Below are positions 18,028-27,134 of a stretch of 59,634 bases of DNA, piece after piece. Every line of letters begins with the position of its first letter. The stretch's first letter is position 1. The position numbers and the translations under genes are program-made. This DNA is from Deltaproteobacteria bacterium (GTDB lineage: Bacteria; Desulfobacterota; Binatia; Binatales; Binataceae). The stretch is from assembly GCA_021801125.1 (NCBI GenBank), contig JAJYYI010000082.1, forward strand, positions 1 to 59,634. The letters run 5' to 3'. The notes under the pieces are model-generated. The model was not told the origin of the DNA, did no database searches, and saw only the letters and a program-made list of their open reading frames with translations.

Positions 18028-18209
18028 GCCGGCGCGCCCCGAAACCTTTAAAATGGGCGGGCCAAGGGCTAATGTGAAGTTAGTCCCAAGGGTTCGACAA
18101 AGCTAAGCAAGGCGCAACGGCCGGTGGGCCTTTTCAGCCAAGTCGGGGGTTTTCGCCTAACCTGGAGCCCGCGCTTGAGGTCTTTCGGAACGCGCTCAGG
18201 GGATTTGTC

Positions 18210-20267
18210 ATGAGCCGAATTTTACGCCTTTTAGGTTGGTTTCTGGTGGCCGTTGTGGGCGCCGGCGCGCTTGGGTTTGTGGCCTTTGCCAGGGGGGAGC
18301 AGCCCGGCGCGATGTGGTTCGTGGTTGCGGCCGCATGCATCTACACCGTTGCCTACCGCTTTTACTCCCGCTTTATCGCCGACCGCGTCCTGGAACTGGA
18401 CGACGCCCGCATCACCCCTGCCGTGCGGCTTAACAACGGGCGCGATTACGTTCCGACCAACCGCTGGATCACGCTGGGTCATCACTTTGCCGCTATAGCG
18501 GGGCCAGGGCCGCTGGTGGGACCGGTGCTGGCCGCTCAGTTCGGCTACCTCCCTGGAATCCTTTGGATCGTGATCGGCGCGGTGCTCGGCGGTTGTGTGC
18601 AGGACTTCGTTATCCTTGGTTGTTCATTGCGCCGTGACGGACGCTCGCTGGGCAAGATGGCGCGGGACGAGATCGGTCCGCTGGGCGGGGTCGTCGCGCT
18701 TTTCGGCGTGATGATGATCATGGTCATCCTGATCGCCGCGCTGGGACTGGTCGTGGTGAATGCGCTCAAGCACAGCGTATGGGCGACTTCGACGGTGGCG
18801 GCGACGATTCCGATCGCGATGTTGGTCGGGCTCTACCTCACCTTTGTGCGCCCCGGCCGGATCGTCGAGGCCACCACGATCGGCCTTATATTGATCGCCT
18901 TCGCCGTCGTGGGCGGGCGCTACGTCGGCGATTTCAGCTGGGGTCACTACTTCCTGCGCAGCGCCCCTGAGCTGGCATTGTGGATCATCGGATACGGCTT
19001 CCTGGCCTCGGTGTTGCCGATCTGGTTGTTGCTCGGACCGCGCGACTATCTCTCGGCCTTTATCAAGGTGGCGACGATCCTTTTTCTTGCCTTGTGCATC
19101 GTCGCAATCCATCCGCCGACCCATATGCCGGCGCTGACCCAGTTCACCAACGGGACCGGGCCGGTCTTTGGCGGCAAGGTGTTTCCCTTCGCGTTTATCA
19201 CCATCGCGTGCGGCGCTATATCCGGCTTTCATGCCCTAGTGTCATCGGGCACGACGCCCAAGATGCTGATTAAGGAGCGCGACGCGCGGATGGTTGGCTA
19301 CGGCAGCATGATGATGGAATCCTTCGTGGCCGTGACGGCGATTATCGCCGCGATTACGCTCAAGCCCGGCGTTTACTTCGCGATGAACAGCCCGGTCGGC
19401 AGGGTTGGAACCGGGGTCGCCGCAGCCACAACGGTTTCGTCGTGGGGCTATGAGGTGACCGACGCCGACATGCAAAAGCTCGCAAACGACGTCGGTGAAA
19501 CCACGCTTTACGCGCGCGCGGGCGGAGCCCCGACGCTGGCGGTCGGAATGGCCGAGATCTTCTCGAACACGTTGGGCGGGAAGGCCCTGATGGCGCTTTG
19601 GTACCATTTTGCAATCATGTTCGAGGCCTTGTTCATCTTGACCACTCTGGACGCCGGAACCCGCGTCGCTCGATTTATGTTCCAGGATTTAATCGGGCAT
19701 CTTTACAAACCGTTCGCGGCGGCGTCCACGTCCTACCTGAATACTCTGGTGACCTCCTTCCTGGTCTGCTTGGCGTGGGGCTACTTTGTCTACTCCGGCA
19801 CCATTGATCCGCTCGGAGGCATCAATTCGCTCTGGCCGCTCTTTGGCATTGCCAACCAGATGCTGGCAAGTATCGCGCTGTGCGTAGCCACAACGATAAT
19901 AATCCGCTCGGGCAAGGCCCGTTACGCTTTTGTCACGCTGCTGCCGTTGACTTGGCTCGTCGCCGTAACGATGACGGCGGGATTCCAAAAGGTGCTAAGT
20001 CCGCTTCCCAACGTGGGCTTTTTCGCTCACGCGAACGCGCTTCAGCATCAGCTTGTCACCTCGTCGGCGCTGCCGGCCGAACGGTCAAGCACGCTTGTTC
20101 AGATGGTCTGGAACGACCGCATCGACGGCGTTCTCACAATCGTGTTTATCGGGGTGGTGCTCACCGTTTTGCTTGACGCGATCCGCGTCTGGACGCGCCT
20201 GATTCTGGCTCCGCCCGAGATCGTGGCCGAGCGTGCCGAAGGGCGCGTCGTATCGAAGGCGTCGTGA
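18210..20267 (+). CDS. cstA: Carbon starvation protein CstA family transporter
   Basis: 685 residues, typical for CstA, with about sixteen membrane segments. Signature segments include RLNNGRDYVPTNRWITLGHH, AIAGPGPLVGPVLAAQFG, QDFVILGCSLRRDGRSLG and SGFHALVSSGTTPKML. In enterobacteria CstA and its paralog take up peptides or pyruvate. Its stop codon overlaps the start of a small downstream gene by four bases, the arrangement seen for cstA-ybdD pairs. Confidence 0.93.
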   Translation: MSRILRLLGWFLVAVVGAGALGFVAFARGEQPGAMWFVVAAACIYTVAYRFYSRFIADRVLELDDARITPAVRLNNGRDYVPTNRWITLGHHFAAIAGPGPLVGPVLAAQFGYLPGILWIVIGAVLGGCVQDFVILGCSLRRDGRSLGKMARDEIGPLGGVVALFGVMMIMVILIAALGLVVVNALKHSVWATSTVAATIPIAMLVGLYLTFVRPGRIVEATTIGLILIAFAVVGGRYVGDFSWGHYFLRSAPELALWIIGYGFLASVLPIWLLLGPRDYLSAFIKVATILFLALCIVAIHPPTHMPALTQFTNGTGPVFGGKVFPFAFITIACGAISGFHALVSSGTTPKMLIKERDARMVGYGSMMMESFVAVTAIIAAITLKPGVYFAMNSPVGRVGTGVAAATTVSSWGYEVTDADMQKLANDVGETTLYARAGGAPTLAVGMAEIFSNTLGGKALMALWYHFAIMFEALFILTTLDAGTRVARFMFQDLIGHLYKPFAAASTSYLNTLVTSFLVCLAWGYFVYSGTIDPLGGINSLWPLFGIANQMLASIALCVATTIIIRSGKARYAFVTLLPLTWLVAVTMTAGFQKVLSPLPNVGFFAHANALQHQLVTSSALPAERSSTLVQMVWNDRIDGVLTIVFIGVVLTVLLDAIRVWTRLILAPPEIVAERAEGRVVSKAS

Positions 20268-20536
20268 ATCGCGGGTTCCTGAAAGCCGTGCACGTGGCGC
20301 CGGCCGATGAGCGTTGCCGACGCTGGAGCGCGTTTGGTTCTAGCGTCGCTCGCTGCGGTGCAAACCTGATGCGCCGGGCTGTGGCCGCATGGCGAGCGAC
20401 GGGTGACGAACTGCGACGGCTCAACAGCGCCGGCCTCGACGCCGACGAGCTTAGGCGGCGAAGCCGTCGCGAGCGCGTGCGCATGGTGAAAGACGCCCTG
20501 GTCAGGCGCCACGGCGGTATAAACCACTGTTGCTGA
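20264..20536 (+). CDS. Small YbdD/YjiX-like protein, divergent
   Basis: 90 residues starting at a GTG that overlaps the cstA stop (GTGA), so translation is coupled. It is strongly basic and helical, and ends in RRHGGINHCC; YbdD/YjiX proteins, the usual partners of CstA, likewise end in a Gly-rich stretch and Cys-Cys. The YbdD core around P-x-Y-x-x-Y-x-x-H is not visible, so homology rests on position, size and the tail. Role presumed accessory to CstA. Confidence 0.5.
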   Translation: MNRGFLKAVHVAPADERCRRWSAFGSSVARCGANLMRRAVAAWRATGDELRRLNSAGLDADELRRRSRRERVRMVKDALVRRHGGINHCC

Positions 20537-20694
20537 AAAGGCTCGCGCGCGAGAAGGACCAAGCCTAGCACCCGAAGGACGGTTGTGCGCGAAACCGTCG
20601 TGTCGCGCCGGCCACCCGTGCGCGAAGCTTTGAGGACTGCGTCGGCGCCCATTTCGTTGTCCTCGCGTGTGCAGCACGGACCGCGCCACTTCCT

Positions 20695-20700
20695 TATAAT
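20695..20700 (+). promoter_or_regulatory. Perfect TATAAT -10 box before nadE
   Basis: TATAAT lies directly before an ATG at 20701. If it is a true -10 box, transcription starts near 20707, beyond that ATG, which favours the ATG at 20719 as the nadE start with a leader of only about 12 bases. I do not see a good -35 box. Confidence 0.4.
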
Positions 20701-20718
20701 ATGACCCAGAGGCCGGCG

Positions 20719-22818
20719 ATGTCGGAGAAAAATTCCTTTTTCAATCTCTACCAGCATAATTTCGTCCGGGCCGCAGTAGGAATTCCACGAGTTCGCGTCG
20801 CCGATCCCCAATTCAACGGCGAGCAGACGATAGCCCTGATGCGGCAGGCGGCCGAGCGCGGCGCGCTGCTCGCCGTCTTTCCGGAACTGGGGCTTTCATC
20901 CTACACCTGCGATGACCTGTTTCATCAGCAAGCGCTGCTCGGCGGTTCCCTGGACGCGCTGGCCGAGGTGTTGACGGCGACCAAGGCCAGTCCGGTCATC
21001 ACGGTCGTTGGGTTGCCGATCGAGGTTGACGGGATGCTCTTCAACTGCGCCGCGGTGCTGTATCGCTCAAAGATTCTGGGCGTGGTCCCCAAGACCTACC
21101 TTCCCAACTACCGCGAGTATTACGAAGGGCGGCAGTTCGTCCCCGCCGATTTCCGCTTGCGCGATCGCATCGATCTTTGCGGCCATCGCGACGTTCCTTT
21201 CGGAAATCGACTGGTGTTTAGAGCGGAAAACCATCCTTCGCTCTCGTTTTACGTCGAGATTTGCGAGGATCTGTGGGTTCCGATCCCGCCGTCCTCGTAT
21301 GGCGCGCTGGCAGGCGCCACCGTGCTCGTCAACCTGTCCGCCTCCAACGTGACCGTGGGGAAAGAAGATTACCGGCGCCAGTTGGTGAGCAATTTGTCCG
21401 GCAGATGCTTGGCTGCCTATGTTTACGCCGGCGCCGGTGCCGGCGAGTCCACCACCGATCTGGCCTGGGATGGCCACGGCATGGTCTACGAGAACGGCAC
21501 CTGCCTCGGCGAGACGCAACGTTTCGCATACACGCCCCAGCTCTTGACCGCCGATATTGATTTGGACCGGCTGGTAATGGACCGCATGCGGCAAAACACC
21601 TTCGGGCAGGCCGTGCAACATCACCGCGAAGTGTTGTCCAAATTCGAGACGGTCGATTTTCACGTTGACGTGCCGACGCGAGGCTTTTTGCCGCTCGCCC
21701 GTTCTTACGAGCGCTTTCCCTACGTGCCGGCCGAGCCCGCGATGCGCGATCTGCGCTGTCACGAGGTCTACGAAATCCAGGTGCAGGGTCTGGTGACGCG
21801 GCTCGAAAGCGCTAAGATCGATAAAATCGTAATCGGCATTTCCGGCGGCCTCGACTCAACTCATGCGCTGCTCGTATGCTCGCGCGCGGTGGATCTGATG
21901 GGGCTTCCGCGGGACCATATTCTGGCGTACACGATGCCGGGCTTTGCCACCAGCGAGCGCACGCTGGAACAGGCGCGTCGCTTGATGGCAGCGATCGGTT
22001 GCAAGTCCTCTCATATCGACATTCGCCCGAGCTGCATGCAAATGCTTAAGGCGATCGGCCATCCGTACGCCGACGGCGTGCCGACCTACGACGTGACCTT
22101 CGAGAATGTTCAAGCGGGCGAACGAGCAAATTATCTGTTCCGCTTGGCAAATCTTCACCATGCGCTGGTCGTCGGCACCAGCGACTTGAGCGAGCTTGCG
22201 CTCGGATGGTGCACTTACGGCGTGGGCGATCACATGTCGCATTACCACGTTAATGCGAGCGTTCCCAAAACGCTGATTCAGTATCTGATACGCTGGGTTG
22301 CCGAAAGCGGTCAGCTGGGGGCGGAACTCGGCGCCGTGCTCGAAGAAGTTCTTGCGACGGAAATCAGTCCGGAGTTAATTCCAGGCGAGGCTGCCGGCCA
22401 GCCCGCGCAGCGCTCCGAAGACCATATCGGTCCTTACGAGCTGCAGGACTTCCATTTGTATTACACGCTGCGTTTCGGCTATACGCCGGCGAAAATAGCC
22501 TTCCTTGCTTGGTCCGCGTGGCATGACCGAACGCAGGGACTATGGCCCGACGGCCGCTCCGTCGGTCAGCGCAGCCAGTACGGAATCCGCGAGATCAAGC
22601 ATTGGCTCGGCGTTTTCGTCCGCCGCTTCTTCGAACTAACGCAGTTCAAACGAAGCTGCATGCCCAACGCGCCCAAGGTAGGCTCCGGCGGTTCGCTGTC
22701 GCCGCGCGGTGATTATCGCGCTCCCAGCGACAGCCGGGCGTCGGTATGGCTCAAGCAGCTGGAGCGGATTCCTGACGTGGAGCCAGTCAAGGTCGGCGAG
22801 AAGCGACTTTCCGCATGA
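20719..22818 (+). CDS. nadE: Glutamine-dependent NAD+ synthetase
   Basis: 699 residues from the ATG at 20719 (AGAGG six bases upstream; an ATG at 20701 is the alternative). The N-terminal carbon-nitrogen hydrolase domain shows its catalytic Glu (FPELGLSSYTC), Lys (VPKTYLPNYREYYEGRQF) and Cys (YVEICEDLWVP). The C-terminal synthetase domain has the SGGLDST pyrophosphate loop and GTSDLSELALGWCTYG. It amidates deamido-NAD with glutamine-derived ammonia, the last step of NAD synthesis. The length fits the two-domain, glutamine-using form. Confidence 0.95.
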   Translation: MSEKNSFFNLYQHNFVRAAVGIPRVRVADPQFNGEQTIALMRQAAERGALLAVFPELGLSSYTCDDLFHQQALLGGSLDALAEVLTATKASPVITVVGLPIEVDGMLFNCAAVLYRSKILGVVPKTYLPNYREYYEGRQFVPADFRLRDRIDLCGHRDVPFGNRLVFRAENHPSLSFYVEICEDLWVPIPPSSYGALAGATVLVNLSASNVTVGKEDYRRQLVSNLSGRCLAAYVYAGAGAGESTTDLAWDGHGMVYENGTCLGETQRFAYTPQLLTADIDLDRLVMDRMRQNTFGQAVQHHREVLSKFETVDFHVDVPTRGFLPLARSYERFPYVPAEPAMRDLRCHEVYEIQVQGLVTRLESAKIDKIVIGISGGLDSTHALLVCSRAVDLMGLPRDHILAYTMPGFATSERTLEQARRLMAAIGCKSSHIDIRPSCMQMLKAIGHPYADGVPTYDVTFENVQAGERANYLFRLANLHHALVVGTSDLSELALGWCTYGVGDHMSHYHVNASVPKTLIQYLIRWVAESGQLGAELGAVLEEVLATEISPELIPGEAAGQPAQRSEDHIGPYELQDFHLYYTLRFGYTPAKIAFLAWSAWHDRTQGLWPDGRSVGQRSQYGIREIKHWLGVFVRRFFELTQFKRSCMPNAPKVGSGGSLSPRGDYRAPSDSRASVWLKQLERIPDVEPVKVGEKRLSA

Positions 22819-22849
22819 GCCCGGCGGCCGCGCCCTTGCGCGAAGCGGG

Positions 22850-22877
22850 TTGACATTCGCACTTCCTGCGCGATAAG
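22850..22877 (+). promoter_or_regulatory. Promoter with consensus -35 before the small lipoprotein gene
   Basis: TTGACA (22850-22855), a 16-base spacer, then GATAAG (22872-22877). The resulting leader of about 130 bases includes a perfect GGGCCG/CGGCCC hairpin (22901-22906 with 22913-22918). Confidence 0.5.
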
Positions 22878-23013
22878 AGAGGGTGAGTTCAATTCCGAAG
22901 GGGCCGAATTTCCGGCCCGGAAAAACCGCACTCTTGCTGCAACGGGGCCCTGCCAATTATGCAGCGGATGGCGTGGTCGCTGCCGCTCAATCCTTTTCGT
23001 CTAGGGAGGAAGT

Positions 23014-23328
23014 ATGCGCCACTTCCATAAGTTTGTGGCCGTTCTGTATCTGTCGATGGTGCTCGTGCTCGGCGGGTGCGTGATGCTCACTTCAAGCTCC
23101 ATTTCCGACTCGACCAAGACCGGTGCCGGGAATACCGCCACCGCAAGCGTAAGCGACTGGGGCATCTTGATGCTCACCATTCCCGAGGGGTTGACCGCGG
23201 CGGCTAACCAACAGCTTGCAAGCGCCTGTCCGAGCGGCAGGTTTACTGATGTACAGACCGAACTGAGCATGCGCAATTTCTTCGTTGCTCAAAAGTACGA
23301 AGTGGACGCAGTCGCAATCTGTCAGTAG
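23014..23328 (+). CDS. Small lipoprotein, function unknown
   Basis: 104 residues preceded by AGGGAGGA. The N-terminus MRHFHK plus a hydrophobic core ends in the lipobox LVLGGC, so the mature protein would begin at Cys22 and be lipid-anchored. The mature part (about 80 residues) has two further Cys near the end and a segment ACPSGRFTDVQTELSMRNFF. It reads as a compact alpha/beta envelope protein; family not recognised. Confidence 0.75.
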   Translation: MRHFHKFVAVLYLSMVLVLGGCVMLTSSSISDSTKTGAGNTATASVSDWGILMLTIPEGLTAAANQQLASACPSGRFTDVQTELSMRNFFVAQKYEVDAVAICQ

Positions 23329-23433
23329 CTGCTGTGTGAAAGAAACTGCGCAGTTCGCGCGGCGCCACCGGCACCACGGCCTAAGCGCACTCGAGGCCGG
23401 TCGGTTTTCCTAGGCGAGGATCGCGGGACCGTA

Positions 23434-24639
23434 TTAGGGAACGGACGAACCCGCCAGCGCCTCGCGCATCACACCGACGGCGAACTTTATTTCGTCGTCG
23501 GAGATCGTCAGCGGCGGCGCAAGCCTCACTACATTGTCCGCGTTGAGCGTCCAGTTGACGATCACGCCGCCGGCGATGGTCTTCTCGACGAAGCGCTGGG
23601 CAAGCGTCGCGCTGGTAAGCTCGATACCGAGCAGCAGACCGATACCGCGCACGGCGTGCACCTGTTTTGAGTCGATAAGCTCGCTAAGTTGCTGCAGTAA
23701 TTGCGCGCCGGAGTGACGCGCACGCTCTGCAAGGCGATTGGCCACGATGAACTCCAGCGCGGCAAGGCCGGTTGCGCAGGACAGGGGATGGCCGCCGAAC
23801 GTCGTGATATGGCCCAGCGGCGGGTCGTGCGAAAGCGTGTCGAGCACGACGCTAGGCGCGCAAAACGCGCCCAGCGGTAAGCCGCCTCCCAGCGCCTTAG
23901 CGAGGACGACGAAATCGGGCGTGACACCGAAATGCTCGAGCGCGAAGAGCTTGCCGGTGCGGCCGAAACCGGTCAGCACTTCATCAAAGACGAGCAGCGC
24001 GCCCACCTCGTCGCATCGCTTGCGAAGCGCGCGCATAAATTCGACGCTCGGGATTCTGACTCCAGCCTCGGCTTGGACCGGCTCGATGACGACGGCGCTT
24101 ATCGTTTGGTCGAGCTTAGCCAGCGCGCCCTCGTCATCGTAGGGTAGATGAAGCACCGGACCAGCAAGCGGTTCAAAGGGTGCGCGGAAGCTCGTATTGC
24201 CGGCCAGCGCCAGGGCGCCCATCGTGTCGCCGTGATAGGCTCCGTCGAAGGCTGCCCATCCCGCGCGGCCCGTATATTTGCGCGCCGTCTTGAGCGTGCC
24301 TTCGATAGCTTCGGTCCCCGAGTTGGTGAAGTAGACTCGGTCGATTGGAGAAGGCAGCAGCGCGGCGAGACGAGATGCCAGCGCAACTTGCGCTTCGAGC
24401 ACGTACTCGCCGTAAACCATCACGTGCAAGTGACGTGCGGACTGCCTCGCTATGGCTTCCAGCACCACCGGATGGCCATGGCCGAGCGCGCAGACGCCGA
24501 TTCCGGCGATGAAGTCCAAGTAACGCCGACCGTCGCGCGCGATCAGCCAGCAACCGCTGGCCCGTTCTATTTCTAGACCTATCGGAGCTGGCGAAGTCTG
24601 CGCCAGGTGGCGCACGAAGCCTTCTCGGAGATTACTCAC
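23434..24639 (-). CDS. Class III (acetylornithine/putrescine-type) PLP aminotransferase
   Basis: 401 residues. PLP-site features include YFTNSGTEAIEGTLKTARKYT, GAYHGDTMGALALAG, LLVFDEVLTGFGRTGK and the Schiff-base Lys in VVLAKALGGGLPLGAF. Class III enzymes transfer amino groups to and from terminal carbons (acetylornithine, putrescine, GABA). The start ATG overlaps the stop of the LuxC-like gene (ATGA), so the two are coupled. In that company the likely acceptor is the aldehyde made by the reductase, giving a primary amine; this is inference from context. An argD role is less likely because argC lies 10 kb away on its own. Confidence 0.85.
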   Translation of the reverse strand: MSNLREGFVRHLAQTSPAPIGLEIERASGCWLIARDGRRYLDFIAGIGVCALGHGHPVVLEAIARQSARHLHVMVYGEYVLEAQVALASRLAALLPSPIDRVYFTNSGTEAIEGTLKTARKYTGRAGWAAFDGAYHGDTMGALALAGNTSFRAPFEPLAGPVLHLPYDDEGALAKLDQTISAVVIEPVQAEAGVRIPSVEFMRALRKRCDEVGALLVFDEVLTGFGRTGKLFALEHFGVTPDFVVLAKALGGGLPLGAFCAPSVVLDTLSHDPPLGHITTFGGHPLSCATGLAALEFIVANRLAERARHSGAQLLQQLSELIDSKQVHAVRGIGLLLGIELTSATLAQRFVEKTIAGGVIVNWTLNADNVVRLAPPLTISDDEIKFAVGVMREALAGSSVP

Positions 24640-25982
24640 ACGCGATAGCCCAGGTGCTTAAGTAATCGCCCACGGTCGTGCGGCCAGTCAAGCGGTGGCG
24701 ATTGCATCCGGCCAGGCGCGCAGACATGCGACACACCAAAGGCCCTGAGCCGCGACGCCAGCCGCGGCCATCGGCCGTGCGGGTCGAAAACGGCGAAGGC
24801 CTCGAGCTTGCCCTTGAACGGACAAAGGCGCCGTTCCAATTCGGTTTGGTCGGAGACCATCGAGACGTACACCGTTCGGTACCCAGGCGAGAGGCGAAAG
24901 CTTGCGGCCGGCTCGAAGATCACGTTGTAGGAAAATTCGCTCCCTTCCCAGAAATCCACAGCCTCGCCGCCGATTTTGCGCCATCGCGCCTCTTCACGCG
25001 CCGAGCGTAGCGGAGCCGCCGTGCCGAGGCTTAGCTGGCGGGGCGGTGGAAGACGGTCCGCGACCTGTTTCAGAGCCCGAGCCATCCGCATCGCAAAGCG
25101 TAGCGCTGATTTCGGCTCTCGCGTTCGCACGAAGACGTGATGCAGCGAAAGGCATCCACGCTGCTCGAACAGGGCGACGTCGCGCGCCACCGCAGCGGCC
25201 AGCGCCGTGATACACGCCGGCGCGACGTTCTCGATCTCCACGAATCCGCCGCTTGCCCGACTGCCGAACGGAATTAGTTTTGGTGTCAGGGCCTGTAACG
25301 CTTCCATCGTGCTGTCCGCGCCGAAAGCAACCAGAGCATCGCAATTGACCGCTAGCGCCCGGGTGAGATCCGCGCGCTCGCGCTCGAAGGCCGTCACCAC
25401 GATTAGGTTCGCCAGCACAGGGTCGCTCTCCGCGACAGTACACGCGAACTCATCGAAAAAAAGCGGCTCGGCGGTCGCACTCTTGACGATTACCGCGGCG
25501 CCCGCGACGAGCGCCTGTACCACCTCGTGCAGCCCGGCGCCTACCACATTGCCGGGCATGATAAAGCCTAGCAGCTCGCGCCGGCCAGACGCGCGCTTAG
25601 CCAAGTACTTGAAGGCGGCTGGTTCGAAGGGTTCGAGCAGCGCGTTTAGCGACTCGTCGAGAAGATCGATACTAAAGCCCGAGCGCAGCGAGACTTGTTC
25701 GAGCAGGTTGCGCCGCCGCTTGTAAGCGGGGTCGCGCCACTTTTCGCAAACCAGTGCGAGGGTCGCGGCCACCCGCTCCGGCTCCGGTGGCGCCGCCGAC
25801 GCGGCACGCAGCCGGCGGGCGCAGTACGCTAAAAACGCCGGGTTCAGGGCCGGCTCGAAGCCATTGACGGCCCGCCGGTCGGCTTTCGTCAACAGAGCGG
25901 CTTTAGTGCCGGACGGAGCAGCTTCCGCGGTGCGAATTCGCGCGCGACGCAGATACTGATGTTTGCGTGCGGGTGGACGCAT
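24636..25982 (-). CDS. LuxC-like acyl reductase (acyl-CoA or acyl-enzyme to aldehyde)
   Basis: 448 residues. LuxC-family features are the stretch ELLGFIMPGNVVGAGLHEVV, the nucleotide-site-like AGAAVIVKSATAEPLFFDEF, and the catalytic-Cys motif FEQRGCLSLHHVFV. LuxC reduces fatty acyl groups to aldehydes with NADPH, receiving them from the acyl-protein synthetase LuxE, whose homolog is encoded just upstream. There is no luciferase gene here, so bioluminescence is not its role. It overlaps the following aminotransferase by four bases. The C-terminal third, with a tyrosine-rich VTVYVSMV-like strand region, also fits the family. Confidence 0.82.
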   Translation of the reverse strand: MRPPARKHQYLRRARIRTAEAAPSGTKAALLTKADRRAVNGFEPALNPAFLAYCARRLRAASAAPPEPERVAATLALVCEKWRDPAYKRRRNLLEQVSLRSGFSIDLLDESLNALLEPFEPAAFKYLAKRASGRRELLGFIMPGNVVGAGLHEVVQALVAGAAVIVKSATAEPLFFDEFACTVAESDPVLANLIVVTAFERERADLTRALAVNCDALVAFGADSTMEALQALTPKLIPFGSRASGGFVEIENVAPACITALAAAVARDVALFEQRGCLSLHHVFVRTREPKSALRFAMRMARALKQVADRLPPPRQLSLGTAAPLRSAREEARWRKIGGEAVDFWEGSEFSYNVIFEPAASFRLSPGYRTVYVSMVSDQTELERRLCPFKGKLEAFAVFDPHGRWPRLASRLRAFGVSHVCAPGRMQSPPLDWPHDRGRLLKHLGYRV

Positions 25983-26036
25983 CGTTTGCTCACTTATCGC
26001 GGCTTAAGTCGAGCGCGTCCAAGGGGCGCATCACCT

Positions 26037-27134
26037 TCATCGGCCCGGCGCTTCGCTGGTCAGTGCGGGCTCGGCGAACTGAGCGATCCCGAGCGCGCAT
26101 CCGCGCGGCTCGCTAAGTGCCGCGCGGCCGAGGATCTGTACCAAACCGCCGCTCACCACACCGACGTCCTCGGTTAGCAGCGCTGAGACCGAGCCAACGT
26201 TGGCCAGGTCGAAAAACTTAAGCAGGCCAGGCTGCCCCTGGGCGACCGAGGCTAAGTTAATCGGATCTACCGCGCTGACATGGAGCCAGGGCGGGGCAAC
26301 CTTAAGGCGCTGGCCCTCGGCTGGCTGCACCTGTGAATTGAATGGAGTTGCGTCGTATAGCTGCGAGCACATCTCGCTCATGCCGTACTCGTTGACGACC
26401 AGGTCGGGATGTACGCCCAGCCATCGCCAGCATAGTTCCAGGACGTCCGAGACGCTTAGCGGGCGCACCTGTCCTTTGGCGCCGCCGGTGTCCATGACGC
26501 GGGAGCCGCGCGGGAGTTCAATCGGGGTATGCCTTTTACGCAAGTCCTCGAGCAGCGCGCCCAGGGCGGCGGTCGTGCCAAGGATGCAGACCGGGGTTCC
26601 CGCGCGCGCGACCGTGCGCAAAAAGCGGCGCGCCGCGGCAAGGTCCACCGCGCGCCTAGTTGCGGCGCATAACGTAGGCGGCTGCGCAAACTCCTCGATA
26701 CACCAAGTAAGCATCTGGGCGAGCGACGATTCGGGCATCCGATTAGCGGTGGGATGCAAAGCCAGCATTGGCATTCGCGCACCATCCGGAAACAACATTG
26801 CGCGTAAGTGAGAAAGGGCGGACGCGCGGTAAACGTCCAGGCGCGCTATGAAGTGTTGTCCGCGCCGTTGCTTTCCCCGACTAGTCCCGCTGCTGCGAAA
26901 GACCCGTTCGGCCTGTCCGTTTTGCAGCCGGGCATACTTGAATGCGAGGGTACTGACGGCTGGAATATCGTTCAACCGGCGCACCGTGCTAGTATTGCGC
27001 CCAACGCTCAGGCAAAATGCCCGATATGCGCCGACGGCGGCGAATTGATAGGCGAAAACCTTAAGTGCTAGCGGCTCGAAACGTTCAGGCCTGGGCATCT
27101 GGATATAGTCAAGCACTTCGTCGTAGATAGTCAT
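26037..27134 (-). CDS. LuxE-like acyl-protein synthetase
   Basis: 365 residues from the ATG at 27134, behind a GAGG; an in-frame ATG nine codons earlier (27161) is possible. Features of the acyl-protein synthetase branch of adenylating enzymes: FRSSGTSRGKQR (nucleotide loop), VMDTGGAKGQVRPLS and VNEYGMSEMCSQLYD, the EYG motif of the active site. LuxE activates a carboxylic acid as acyl-AMP, holds it as a thioester and passes it to LuxC. Only 54 bases separate it from the LuxC-like gene. LuxE-like proteins also occur in polysaccharide loci, but none is nearby. Confidence 0.8.
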   Translation of the reverse strand: MTIYDEVLDYIQMPRPERFEPLALKVFAYQFAAVGAYRAFCLSVGRNTSTVRRLNDIPAVSTLAFKYARLQNGQAERVFRSSGTSRGKQRRGQHFIARLDVYRASALSHLRAMLFPDGARMPMLALHPTANRMPESSLAQMLTWCIEEFAQPPTLCAATRRAVDLAAARRFLRTVARAGTPVCILGTTAALGALLEDLRKRHTPIELPRGSRVMDTGGAKGQVRPLSVSDVLELCWRWLGVHPDLVVNEYGMSEMCSQLYDATPFNSQVQPAEGQRLKVAPPWLHVSAVDPINLASVAQGQPGLLKFFDLANVGSVSALLTEDVGVVSGGLVQILGRAALSEPRGCALGIAQFAEPALTSEAPGR

